Assembly: GCA_900155495.1 (NCBI GenBank)
Contig: FTLJ01000160.1
Span: forward strand, 62,001-126,000
From: Porogramme epimiltina
Lineage: Eukaryota > Basidiomycota > Agaricomycetes > Polyporales > Polyporaceae
Direction of reading: 5' to 3'
Length of the DNA: 64,000 nucleotides
Shown here: positions 21,772 to 31,708 of the stretch, in pieces
Layout: each line of letters begins with the position of its first letter
Numbering within the stretch: position 1 is the stretch's first letter
The notes under the pieces: model-generated
Seen by the model: only the letters and a program-made list of their open reading frames with translations
Databases searched by the model: none
Told to the model about the DNA's origin: nothing
Program-made: the position numbers and the translations under genes

Positions 21772-22572
21772 CTAGATTTGCAGGTCCTCGCCGTTCAATT
21801 CCGGGGCCCTAGTGAATTCTCCACGGGTTTTCGGGATGTACAACTCTCTAGTGGCTATCGCAGCCCTCAGAGTGTCGATCTTGTCGGTCACGAACTTAAC
21901 CGCCCCGGACTTTAGGAAACCCCTCCCCTCCATAGCGCGAAGCAAGGCTCCCGCCCAAAAGAGACACCCACTACCCTCCTGGTTGAACGTGTAATAGTGT
22001 AGGTTGTGTTCTATGATCAGATTGCGAATGTCGACGGTTGTGAACGTCTCCCCGCGTAGAGTAGCTTTAGGGAGATCTATGACCTCCCCCGACTCTTCAA
22101 CGGCATAAGATAAAGCGTACGGATGGCCTTTAATCCTGTTGAAGAGATGTGCTTAACCTCGGTACCTTTGGGAGTCGGCCTACGCGTTAAACATCTACTT
22201 ACGATATTTTCACAGTGCCATCGCTGGCTGAAATGCTTGCTGCGTCCATTGTGACTGAGCGTCCGGCGGTCTTCTTACTTGCAGGGACCAGAAGGAAACT
22301 CACTTGCCTAAGCAAAAATCAGCACCGCCCATACGAAGATGACGGGGGAAAGCGAGTACCAGTGGACAAGCGCGGTGCCCTTTGGGCCGTTGTGAGGGTA
22401 TTGGTCAGGGTCCTGTCGGAAGCCATGTAAGGCTACTCCGGTAACAGAGATTGTCTGGTGGTCACGCGACCAGGTTTCGGGGACGATATTAGGATGCTAG
22501 AATGAGAAATGCAAGGACAGAGGGTAAGTCGAATGGTAAGATTAGTTGCTCCGGCGAGTTGCTCACCGACAT
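21772..22572 (-). CDS. DUF7770-like protein, spliced, no long single ORF
   Basis: Reconstructed from four minus-strand exons. A tiny first exon (ATG at 22570-22572, then a GTGAGC donor) joins an exon opening H-P-N-I-V-P-E-T-W (about 22500-22355). A third exon carries the V-S-F-L-L-V-P motif and ends at GTAAGT near 22205. A long last exon runs from about 22140 to TAG 21772-21774. The last exon contains L-I-I-E-H-N-L-H-Y-Y and the G-S-G-C-L-F-W motif. The order of FLLVP-like strand, Pro-Tyr-Ala strand and G-x-G-C-x-F-W helix fits fungal DUF7770 proteins as I know them; function unknown. An AT-rich TATATATA at 22652-22660 lies 80 nt upstream. The open frames across all exons argue for a live gene. 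The family name is tentative. Confidence 0.55.
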
Positions 22573-23590
22573 CGCCGAAACTTATGAGAAATATGTGAGG
22601 AGCGTTGGGAGTACGACTGTTCGTCTATCGTTCAGAAGAGGAACTTGATTCATATATATAGTGTGAAGCCATGAGCGTCAGACAGCAAGGTGGTCGCAGA
22701 AGTGCGGCGGATAAGTTCTGGAGTCATGACAGACCGGTGCTCGGAAATGACCATGAGTACTATACTCGATCTGCACAATCTTCGAAAAAATTTCCCATTC
22801 TGCTGAATGGGGCGAATGCCCCTGAGGGAAGCCAGGGGAGTCAGAGGCCACAAACGAACGCGTTCGTCAGAGAGACATCCTTCGATCAAACACCGCCATC
22901 CTAGAACCTCCTAGTATCTGAGAAGCTGTCATCAAGCCCCGGTCGCGATCTCCGTGAGCCATCGCTGATCATTATCGTTCAAGAACCATCCTTAACGATT
23001 ATGAGTGAGACAGCTGAAACAGCGAATAGATAGGTGCACCTATACACAGCCAGGGAGATGAACAAACCGTTCTCAGAGCGTAGCACCGCTGCGCACGGTC
23101 TACTTCAACTTCGGCGGTGACTACGCCCGTGTAACATCATCCTGGACACGAGAAGGAAGAGAGAGGAGTTGTCAGAACAGACTAATCGATGTCAGACTTC
23201 TCGACGAGACTCGGTCAGTCGCAGCTCGAAGAACACAGTGGTTCAGCCGATCATGAGGCCTGAGCGCTGAGCGCTCAACGCCTCGAGGCTGAGTCTCAGA
23301 GTGCCAAGTGCGGCCTCCGTGACATCCGGCAACCACCGGCAAGCTGCCTGGGAATTTGCATAAACACGTGACATAATCCGTTTTCCGCGCCACGTCCCCT
23401 CCTGACGACTCAGGTTGGAATACCGTGACGTTGAGCACTCGCATCGTTCTGGCTCCAGTGAGCGGTTTTCTGTCACTATCAGATTGCACTGCTAAATGAC
23501 TGCTCTTGACAGCCGACCTTTTGTCCAAAGCAAGTCGAGTACGAATCGTATTTGCCACCTACTCTCGAACGGTTGCACTCAGCTATCGCG
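22573..23590. promoter_or_regulatory. Divergent region with CACGTG box
   Basis: The promoter region lies between the DUF7770-like gene (minus) and kinase gene 1 (plus). A CACGTG at 23365-23370 is followed by CCGTTTTCC and GCCACGTC, a block that recurs upstream of the other two kinase genes (28103 and 30142). It lies 221 nt before the kinase ATG. Confidence 0.45.
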
Positions 23591-24699
23591 ATGGCCAACA
23601 AATGGCTCAATGAAACACGGCTGAATCCCACAAAAGGCCTCGCAATCCGTGGTTTATACACCCTCGTCGGCTTCTCAGTCGATTGTCTACATACCGTCCT
23701 CGATTTACTGGCCGCAGTGCACTCTCCTCGTCCCCGAGAACGTCTTTTCAGCGTAAGCGCATTCTTATTATGAGAATAGACATAGGCTTACGCGTAAGCT
23801 AGACTTCAGAGGTTGATGAATTGTCGGACGCCGAGATTCTCGAACGAGTGAACGACGACAGCCTCCCGACCCTCAGTGAAGAATGCGGCACTGAGCTACA
23901 TGACGCGGGCATCAGCCGGATTACGAAGGATACCGTTTTCAAGATGGACTACGGAACCATCGATGGAGCCTCCACCGAGGCCCTTACACTCGACATTATC
24001 GCCCGCCACACCACCATTCCCGTCCCGCGCGTGCGTCGCGTTATCCCCATGTCTCCCTGGTTGGATAAAGTCGCTATCATCATGGACTACATCCCTGGGC
24101 GACAACTCGTTCATGTGTGGCCGACGATGTCCCTCTTTGCGAAGCTCCGGATCGCGTTCATCTTGCGCGGATACGTGCGTCAGCTGCGCGCTATCCGGCA
24201 CCCTCGGTCGAGCATCCCTGGAGCCATCGCACCGGGCGACGAAGCACGAGATATTTTATGCCAAATGATGCTTGGGCAGCTATCAGTTTGCAGACCGCCT
24301 TGCCCGACATATGCCGATCTCTCCGCATGGTTCAACACCCGGTTCGCTCTCAGCGTGAAAAAGGCTCCTCACTTCCATGTCGGGTTCCCTCCAGAACCAT
24401 TCGACGACTCACAGCCTCTGGTGCTTACGCATTGCGATCTGAACATGCGCAACATTCTCATCGGGGACGATGGCAAGGTATATCTCATCGATTGGGCATC
24501 TAGTGGGTTCTATCCGCCGTGGTTCGAATATGTGAATTGGAGGTACTGGTTGTGGCAGGGGTTTTCGGGGAAGGCTGCGGAGGTTGACCGTACAGACTAT
24601 CTTTGGAATCTTCTGATTCCGATTATCACGCATGGTCCGTTCTTCCGTCAAGAGAGGTGGTATCTGCGTATTCTTCCTGCACTCCCTTATTTGAACTAG
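23591..24699 (+). CDS. APH-like kinase, copy 1
   Basis: Two exons: 23591-23752 (54 codons) and 23803-24699, joined in phase 0 across a 50-nt intron with a CTAG acceptor; about 352 residues. Exon 1 encodes a short basic stretch and a hydrophobic helix (Y-T-L-V-G-F-S-V-D-C-L-H). Exon 2 carries the aminoglycoside-phosphotransferase/choline-kinase-type fold. It has an N-lobe with G-A-S-T-E-A-L-T-L and the hinge I-I-M-D-Y-I-P-G, then the catalytic H-C-D-L-N-M-R-N (near residue 264) and the metal-binding I-D-W motif. Both catalytic signatures are intact, so small-molecule or protein phosphorylation is plausible; the substrate is unknown. In basidiomycetes this superfamily is expanded and mostly uncharacterised. 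It is one of three tandem copies; compare 28383 and 30295. Confidence 0.8.
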
Positions 24700-26530
24700 A
24701 GCGCTAGCTCCCTTGTATTACATCTTCACAATCCAATACGACATGCCCTCATACATGGGAGCTCATAAAACTCAGCACTGAAACCTTCTTCCCCCCCGGG
24801 GGCCCATAATTTGGGAGATGACAAGAGGCTTCTAGTGTAGTGGGCATAGTGCCCACCCAATGGCTCTGTAACGGGTAGGTCACAGAGTGACTAGTGATCG
24901 CGTTACGGTTGCCCAAGACGACGAGAGACCGAGACCGGGCGCCACCGCCGTGAGGTTGAGGCTGAGGGCGCTGTAATAGCTATGGGAAAGCGGGACAGAT
25001 AGTCCAACGGTTGTGCGCGGTGCAATTCCCGCACGTTCCTTTTCCCCGGTTGTTACAGGCTCCTACGGTTGTCTTGCCCTGGGCATTCTCCTGGCTGCTG
25101 GCACTTCACTTCAAATGTGCTAAACCCACTCGCCCCACGTGGCACTCCATAGTTATGATCTAGCGCCCGCGAAGTTTTCGAAGCCCGGCTATCCGGTAGA
25201 AGTAGAACCTGCGGAGCCCGAGGTCGAAGGCCCACATCGCCGTGACAGTGCCCTGAGTGATCGGGGCACACCAGAGCGTGCCCGCGTCATCAGCGAGTAG
25301 AATACTGTGCTGTCTGATTCTACGTGGTAACACCGAGCTTCGAGGGACAGTACGCGCAGGCGGCAGAAGGATGATGATTTCTACCAACTTCAAGCTCATG
25401 AGCCTCAAGGCATCTGGATATTACGATAGCGTTGATGCCAAGAAGTTGGCCATGAACACAAGCGTACAGAGCGGCATGAAGTTGAAGACACGTTCGAGGA
25501 ACACCCTTTAAGAAGTTGTGGGCGCTGCCGCCCATGTGGTTTCAATAGAGTTTCGGAGTACGAGCACTGGGTTGACTGAGTCACCGTCATCGTGCTCGAG
25601 TGGCTCCATCTCGGTCATTTTCACCTCACATGCTGAAGAACCTTCCGGGGTAAAACATGAGGCTTTATTGACCCCCAGATAGCGTGCCTCCCTATGAAAA
25701 TGCACCCAAATACAACAGATTGGTGACGGCGTTCTAATCCCGCAGCCACCACAAGAACTTCTCGAAGTTCGGGTCTGAGTCCACCACGAGCCGTCGGCTT
25801 CTACCCTTCTACCTCCCCGGTGGGCTTTCGCACACAATTGATGTCTTTATAACACTCCGTATAGTGTACATAATCTCGTTGAAGAATAGGTTGGGAATGT
25901 GACAGGCGCGTCTGTGTCTGGGTCAGCTGCCTCTTGGGCTATAGTGTCTTCAGCTTGAGGTAACAAAACCGAACATGAACGCCCCACATCGTACAAGGTT
26001 GACCTAACACGGTAATATGGGAATTGGGATGCGACATCCACGAGGCCGTCTTAAACTAGACCAAGACTCTGATCAGTCGCAGCGCGTGTGCAAGGCATCC
26101 ATGATGCATGAATCGGAGGAAGAAAGGTGTGTGGACTCCTGTTAGCGACTCCAACTCAGCTGACGAACTTGTGTGGATGGCTGTGATCACTAACGCCCTG
26201 AGACGTCCAGGGTACATCGTGACGCGGAAAACAGGGGTGCACATGGGGGATGCGATTTTTGCTACCGCGTGGAGCCTGAAGTGTGAATATAGGAAGGGCC
26301 TAGTTGAGAGGATGAGGCCCGGGAGACAGTTTTCTTGAGTATTGAACCTCCGCCGTAGTTTGCACTGGCGACCGAAGCCATGATTGTGGTCCTGAATGTG
26401 GACATGAACGGCATGTTGCGCCTGTTAGTAAGGTACGAGGCATGCGTGCTCTCCTCGTTCACTCATACAGCTACGGTTTGGAAGGTTTATTGTGCCCACT
26501 GGCACGATATCCTGATCATCTTTTCGCTTC
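24700..26530. other. Intergenic, part of repeated module
   Basis: The first part (about 24780-24850) is similar to sequence 3' of kinase copy 2 (about 29560-29650), so it belongs to the duplicated module. Fragments at 25160-25440 and 25740-26440 on the minus strand have short hydrophobic or open pieces, but no gene model could be assembled. A decayed gene there is possible. Confidence 0.35.
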
Positions 26531-26680
26531 CTTCCACCAACTTGCAGGTGGGCTTCCCTGCCACATAGATGTTCCGAGAACATGCCGACTCCGCCGCGTA
26601 CCGCCCATGTGTTACGACAGCGGCGAGCATGCGGTGTTCATGCGCCCAACTCCCTCAACTCGCTGTATGTGCCGCAAGGC
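26531..26680 (+). pseudogene. M28 peptidase fragment (3' exons)
   Basis: The sequence matches the intact peptidase gene from its F-H-Q-L exon through the exon ending in the last metal histidine (20730-20850), with an insertion and an in-frame TAG. The codon for the final His ligand is replaced (Tyr-Asp-Ser in place of Tyr-His-Asn-Ser). It is a decayed duplicate fragment. Confidence 0.55.
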
Positions 26681-26754
26681 TGGCAGTGACTGTAGTGCAA
26701 GCAGTGCGCACGCGGGACGCCCGCGCCAGTCACCATACCAGGGGCGCTGATTAT

Positions 26755-26945
26755 GATCTGGGAGTTGGGCGCCTAAGCCACCTTGACTCGAAGGGCCCCG
26801 ACGGGCCGGGCCGGAGGCCCCCACAACCATGAGACCTCGACGGTCGATGCCCATCGTGATGTCCTCGAGTTTGCCACGAAGGAAAGGCTCTGCTGCTTAT
26901 CCAGCTCCCTCCCCCAGCAGAGTACTCACCGTAAATCCGCCCCAC
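26755..26945. repeat. Module-linked repeat, copy A
   Basis: About 190 bp beginning near the shared words CACCTTGACTCGAAG and ending near AGAGTAC. It is similar to 29757-29940. Each copy lies just before a peptidase relic, so it marks the left part of the duplicated module. It has no coding potential. Confidence 0.55.
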
Positions 26946-26987
26946 AGTGCTAACTCATCACCCCCGATTTGCTAACGACCAGCTCCA

Positions 26988-27843
26988 AAGTTCGGGAGCG
27001 TGCGCGCGCCGGGCGGCGACGACGACGGCTCCGGCACCACTGCGCTACTCGGCATTGCGCGCACGATCGCGCGCAAGGACCTCAGGTTCCGGAAGAACGC
27101 CCAGATCTGCGCATTCGCGGGCAAGGAGCATGGCTTGTACGGCTTGCGCCAACGGCATGTACAAGGCGGGCGTGAACCTCACCCTCATGATCCAGGCGGA
27201 CAAGCTGGAGTACCACAAACCGGGCGAGTCTGCGCAACTTGAGCTTCCTGATGTGTGAGTGGCTCTCCTGCTCGAGTACCTGCAGAGAGCTGACGCACGC
27301 GGCGCGTCGGTAGCATCGGAACCCCCAAGGTCGTCCGACTGGTTGCGAATGTCTCCGCCACTGGCATTTACTCTCCCGAGCTCAAAGTGGGCCTCACTCC
27401 TGTAAGTTCATATTTTAACTCGATCGCACAATTTTCACCTAGTCGTCCTAGAATAGGCTTGCTGCAGCAACTACCAGGTAAGTCAAACTTTTCGAGTGGC
27501 CGTTCATGCAGCTTCTAATCCCGTCGTTCACAGAGCTTCCACCAGGTAGGCTTCCTTGCCACCCAGGTCTTTGAGCGCGCCGGTCTCATCGTCGACCCCA
27601 TGTACCACAACAGCGGTAATCAAAATGATTATGTGGCCAGCTCCCTCGACTGACTGTATGCGTCAACAACGCCACAGGTGACCTCAGCGACCGCGAGGGG
27701 TACGACTTTGAGCAGATCAAGTCTATTGCTAAGGTCCAGGTACGCTTGTCTGCGAACTCGCACTCTCGCACTCATTTGCTGATTTGCGCCTAGTTTGCGA
27801 CGCTCCTGCACGCCGCCGGGTTCGACCTTCCAAGTTATGAATA
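26988..27843 (+). pseudogene. M28 peptidase pseudogene
   Basis: Homologous to 20187-21040 of the intact gene, with exon and intron order preserved down to the final stop. It lacks the signal peptide, the pro-region and the first metal His. The catalytic base Glu codon has become Lys (A-G-K-E-H-G in place of A-G-E-E-Q-G). An 8-base deletion just after the G-L-Y-G motif breaks the frame. It cannot make an active peptidase. Confidence 0.85.
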
Positions 27844-28382
27844 AGCATGGAGGGAGATCTTATTGTTGGTAGACTACTACTGGAGGATGTATCATCTATT
27901 GCAGACTTATCTAGGATGGATGGCTTGTATGACAATGTCTAGCCACCCGACGCATCTGTGCTATGTGTATCTATGACAAGCGTCGCTTGTTTTGTTGAGC
28001 GCACCTAACAACCTTTCGGGATTGATGCTAACATGGCTTAGGTTTATACGAGAGTAGGTTTGGCGGAGTTCCCCCGCTAGCCGGTTGTTGCCGGTAAGCG
28101 AGCACGTGATGGGTCGCGTTTTACACGCCACGTCCCTCGGAGAGCTTGCTGGCTTGACCTAGATTCAGGCCAGAAGACGTTGCTCTCATTCTGTCCTATC
28201 ATCCTGACATAACTGGTGTGTGATATTAAATGCTTATTAAATCGCATTTTTCAACGTCTGCTCTGATTCGTCGATAGTCTGTCTCAAGCCAACCAAGCTC
28301 GAGTTAGATCTGTTGCCACGTACTCTTGAGCCAGACCTCCTTCACGTCGAACGGTCTCACCACACCCCACCCAGCAGTCTCT
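27844..28382. promoter_or_regulatory. Upstream region of kinase copy 2
   Basis: Contains the recurring block with CACGTG at 28103-28108, then CGTTTTAC and GCCACGTC, 275 nt before the ATG at 28383. It is similar to the region upstream of kinase copy 1, so promoter and gene were duplicated together. Confidence 0.45.
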
Positions 28383-29508
28383 ATGGATTTTCCATGGCAC
28401 AATGAAACGCGCCTGAACCCTACAAAAGGGTTTGCAGCTCGTGGTTTGTACACCGCCGTCGGCTTCTCAGTCGATTGTCTACACACCATCCTCTATTTAC
28501 TGGGCGTGGTGCGTTCCGCTTATCATGGAGAACGCCATTTCAGCGTAAGTCCATTTCATCACGCGAAAGTAACGATTCTCATGCATGAATTAGACTTCAG
28601 ATGTTGATGAAATGTCGGACGCCGAGATTATCAAACGCGTGGACGACGACAGCCTCAAAACCCTCAGTGAAGAATGTGGCATGGAGTTATATGATGGTGG
28701 CATCTGCCGAATCACAAAAGATACCGTTGTCAAGATGGACCGCAGGGCCCTCAACGGAGCCTCCACTGAGGCCCTTACACTCGACATGGTCGCCCGCCAC
28801 ACTTCCATTCCCGTCCCGCGCGTGCGTCGTGTTCTTCCTATGTCTCCCGACTTAGAAGAACTCGCGATCATTATGGACTACATCCCCGGCCGCCAACTCG
28901 TCCACGTGTGGCCTACGATGTCCCTTTGGGCGAAGCTTCGCGTCGCATTCATCCTCCGCGGTTACGTGCGTCAGCTGCGCGCCATCCGACACCCTCGTTC
29001 ACATGTCCCTGGTCCTATCGCTCCAGGTGACAAAGCATACCGTATTATGTGTCCAATGATGATGGGGCAGATGTCGGTTCCTAGACCACCATGTCCTACA
29101 TATGCTGATCTCTCCGCATGGTTCAACCGCCGGTACGCCCTCAGCGTAAAGGAGATACCCCAGCTCCATGTTGGACTCCCTCCAGAACCATTCGACGACT
29201 CACAGCCTCTGGTGCTTACGCACTGCGACCTAAATATGCGCAACATTCTCATCGGGGACGACGGCAAGGTATATCTCCTTGATTGGGCTCTGAGTGGATT
29301 CTACCCACCATGGTTCGAATATGTGAATTGGAGGTACTGGTTGTGGCAGGGGTTCTCGGGAAAGGCGGCGGAAGTTGACCGTACAGACTATCTTTGGAAT
29401 CTTCTTATTCCCATTATTACCCACGGTCCGTTCTTCCGGCAAGAGAGGTGGTATCTGCGTATTCTTCCTGTACTCCGTTATGTCGATAGGCCATCAGTCC
29501 CTACGTAA
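28383..29508 (+). CDS. APH-like kinase, copy 2
   Basis: Two exons, 28383-28544 (54 codons) and 28594-29508, about 358 residues, with the same intron phase and position as copy 1. Exon 1 keeps the hydrophobic helix (V-G-F-S-V-D-C-L-H). Exon 2 keeps the I-I-M-D-Y-I-P-G hinge, H-C-D-L-N-M-R-N catalytic loop and L-D-W metal-binding motif. Compared with copies 1 and 3 it has more changes in the N-lobe and around the region after the R-H-P-R motif, and a longer C-terminus. No lesion is seen. It is likely active on an unknown substrate. Confidence 0.8.
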
Positions 29509-30294
29509 CATTATATTCCAATCTTTTATACCCTCATTCATGAAAGGCCATCAAAATCAGCGCTGAGATCGCTTCAAGTTTTCCCCTAGTTTCCCAGAAT
29601 TTAGGGAATGACGAAAGGCTTCGAGTGTAGTGGGTATCATGCTCACGCAACGCCCGTCGCAGCGTGCGTTACTACATTTCCTGAGACAGGACATTGGAAG
29701 GAACTTGGTTCCCAGTCTCAAATGCCGCTGGTTACTAACTACAGGGTATTATCTATAAGCCGGGCGCCCAAGACACCTTGACTCGAAGTGCCCCATTTAA
29801 TGCGCTCGGGCCTCGGAGGCCTCGCACAGCCATAATATCTCGACGGTTGACGGCGATCGTGAAGGCCTCGAGTTGGCGACGAAAGAAAAGGCCTCGCTCT
29901 GCCGCCTATCTAGCTCCCTCTCCCGGCGGAGTACCTACCGAAGTCACCGGCTAAGCTCGTTTGCGCCTCTTACCTACGCCTCACAGCTTCTATTATCTCT
30001 CTCCTTTTGACGTTTATGTAAACCGCCGGATTCGACCTGCAAATTTGTGAGCGAGCTCAAAGGGCGACCATTGGCGTGATGTTGGTACTATATAGACTAT
30101 GGCGCGAGTTCTTCGGCGCCTGTTGGGTTGAACAGCTTGCACACGTGACCTGTAGATCCCGTTTTCCGGCTGCCAGCGCCACGCTATTCAAACAGCGACG
30201 CTCCATAGGGAACAAGCTGAGCTCAATTTGAGACCATCACCGCATACCTCTTTCCACATCTAACGGCAGTACTACACTTCTCTCAGCCATCACA
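29509..30294. repeat. Module junction with repeat copy B and peptidase remnant
   Basis: 29560-29650 resembles the 3' flank of kinase copy 1. 29757-29940 is the second copy of the 190-bp module repeat. 30020-30050 is a remnant of only the last peptidase exon (G-F-D-L then a stop). CACGTG at 30142-30147 with CCGTTTTCC is the recurring kinase promoter block, 148 nt before the ATG. Confidence 0.55.
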
Positions 30295-31406
30295 ATGGCC
30301 GACGATTGGGTCGATGAAACACTCAAGTTCAATCCCATCAAAGGCTTCGCAGCTTGTGGTGTATACACCCTCGTCGGCTTCTCATTCGATTGTCTACACG
30401 CCATCCTCGATTTACTGGCTGCAGTGCACTCCGCTAATCCTCGAGAACGTCCTTTGAGCGTAAGCTCATTCTTGCTACGAGAATAGAACCAGGCTTATGT
30501 GTGAGTCAGACCTCAGAGGTCGACGAATTATCGGACGCCGAAATTCTCGAACGAGTGAACGACGAAAGCCTCCCGACCCTCAGTGAAGAATGTGGCATTG
30601 AGCTATATGAAGCGGGCATCAGCCGGATTACGAAGGATACTATTTTCAAGATTGACTACAGATGCATCAACGGGGCCTCCACCGAGGCCCTTACACTCGA
30701 CATTATCGCCCGCCACACTTCCATTCCCGTCCCGCGCGTGCGTCGTGTTCTTCCTATGTCTCCCGACTTAGAAGAACTCGCGATCATTATGGACTACATC
30801 CCCGGCCGCCAACTTGTCCACGTGTGGCCTACGATGTCCCTTTGGGCGAAGCTTCGCGTCGCATTCATCCTCCGCGGATACGTGCGTCAGCTGCGCGCTA
30901 TCCGGCACCCTCGGTCGAGCATCCCTGGAGCCATCGCACCGGGCGAAGAAGCACGCGATCTTGTATGCCCAATGATGCTTGGGCAGCTATCAGTTTGCAG
31001 ATCGCCTTGCCCGACATATGCCGATCTTTCCGCATGGTTCAACAACCGGTACGCTCTCAGCGTGGAAAAGGCTCCTCACCTCCATGTCGGGTTCCCTCCA
31101 GAACCATTCGACGACTCACAACCTCTGGTGCTTACGCATTGCGATCTGAACATGCGCAACATTCTCATCGGGGACGATGGCAAGGTATATCTCATCGATT
31201 GGGCCCTTAGTGGATTCTACCCACCATGGTTCGAATACGTGAACTGGAGGTATTGGCTCTGGCAGGGATTTTCGGGAGAGGCTGCGAAAGTTGACCGTAC
31301 AGACTATCTTTGGAATCTTCTCATTCCCATTATTACGCATGGCCCATTTTTTCGGCAAGAGAGGTGGTATGTGCGTATTCTTCCCGCGCTCCGTTATGCC
31401 GGTTAG
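30295..31406 (+). CDS. APH-like kinase, copy 3
   Basis: Two exons, 30295-30459 (55 codons) and 30510-31406, about 353 residues. Exon 1 has the conserved V-G-F-S-F-D-C-L-H hydrophobic helix. Exon 2 has all APH signatures (I-I-M-D-Y-I-P-G, H-C-D-L-N-M-R-N, I-D-W). Parts of it match copy 2 almost perfectly at the DNA level (for example the hinge region, about 30715-30880), while the flanking parts match copy 1 better. That mosaic suggests gene conversion. It is intact; the substrate is unknown. Confidence 0.8.
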
Positions 31407-31708
31407 GACGTTTTTCTCCTGTAATGCCACGTTCCAATTTGCCATGCCCTCATACTTGGAAGCTCGTAGTATGCAATGCTGAGACCAGCGCATACGGTTT
31501 CGCAGGGATAGAAAGGTTATATAATAAGAATCGAATGTGGCAGATGTTGGATTAACGACTGGCGTAGCACAAGCACCAGCAGTCTCCGAACCCCAGACAT
31601 TGCGCTTGCGCTCGCGGCGTCCCAAACGCATGCTTGGTATTCCTTCATTCATACAGTACAATTGCAAGCTTAGTATAGTACAAACGATCAGTACACTTCC
31701 GCGCGCAA
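31407..31708. other. Intergenic, convergent
   Basis: The 300-bp spacer between the 3' ends of kinase copy 3 and TMA64 shows no gene. Confidence 0.4.

Noticed and set aside
24960..25045. tRNA-like stretch with GTGCAATTCCCGCAC followed by TTTT
   Set aside because: The T-arm-like part is suggestive, but no matching acceptor stem, D-arm and anticodon arm could be drawn around it.
25160..26440. Short hydrophobic minus-strand ORFs that might form a membrane-protein gene
   Set aside because: Frames could not be joined with acceptable splice sites; it is noted only as possible decayed sequence.
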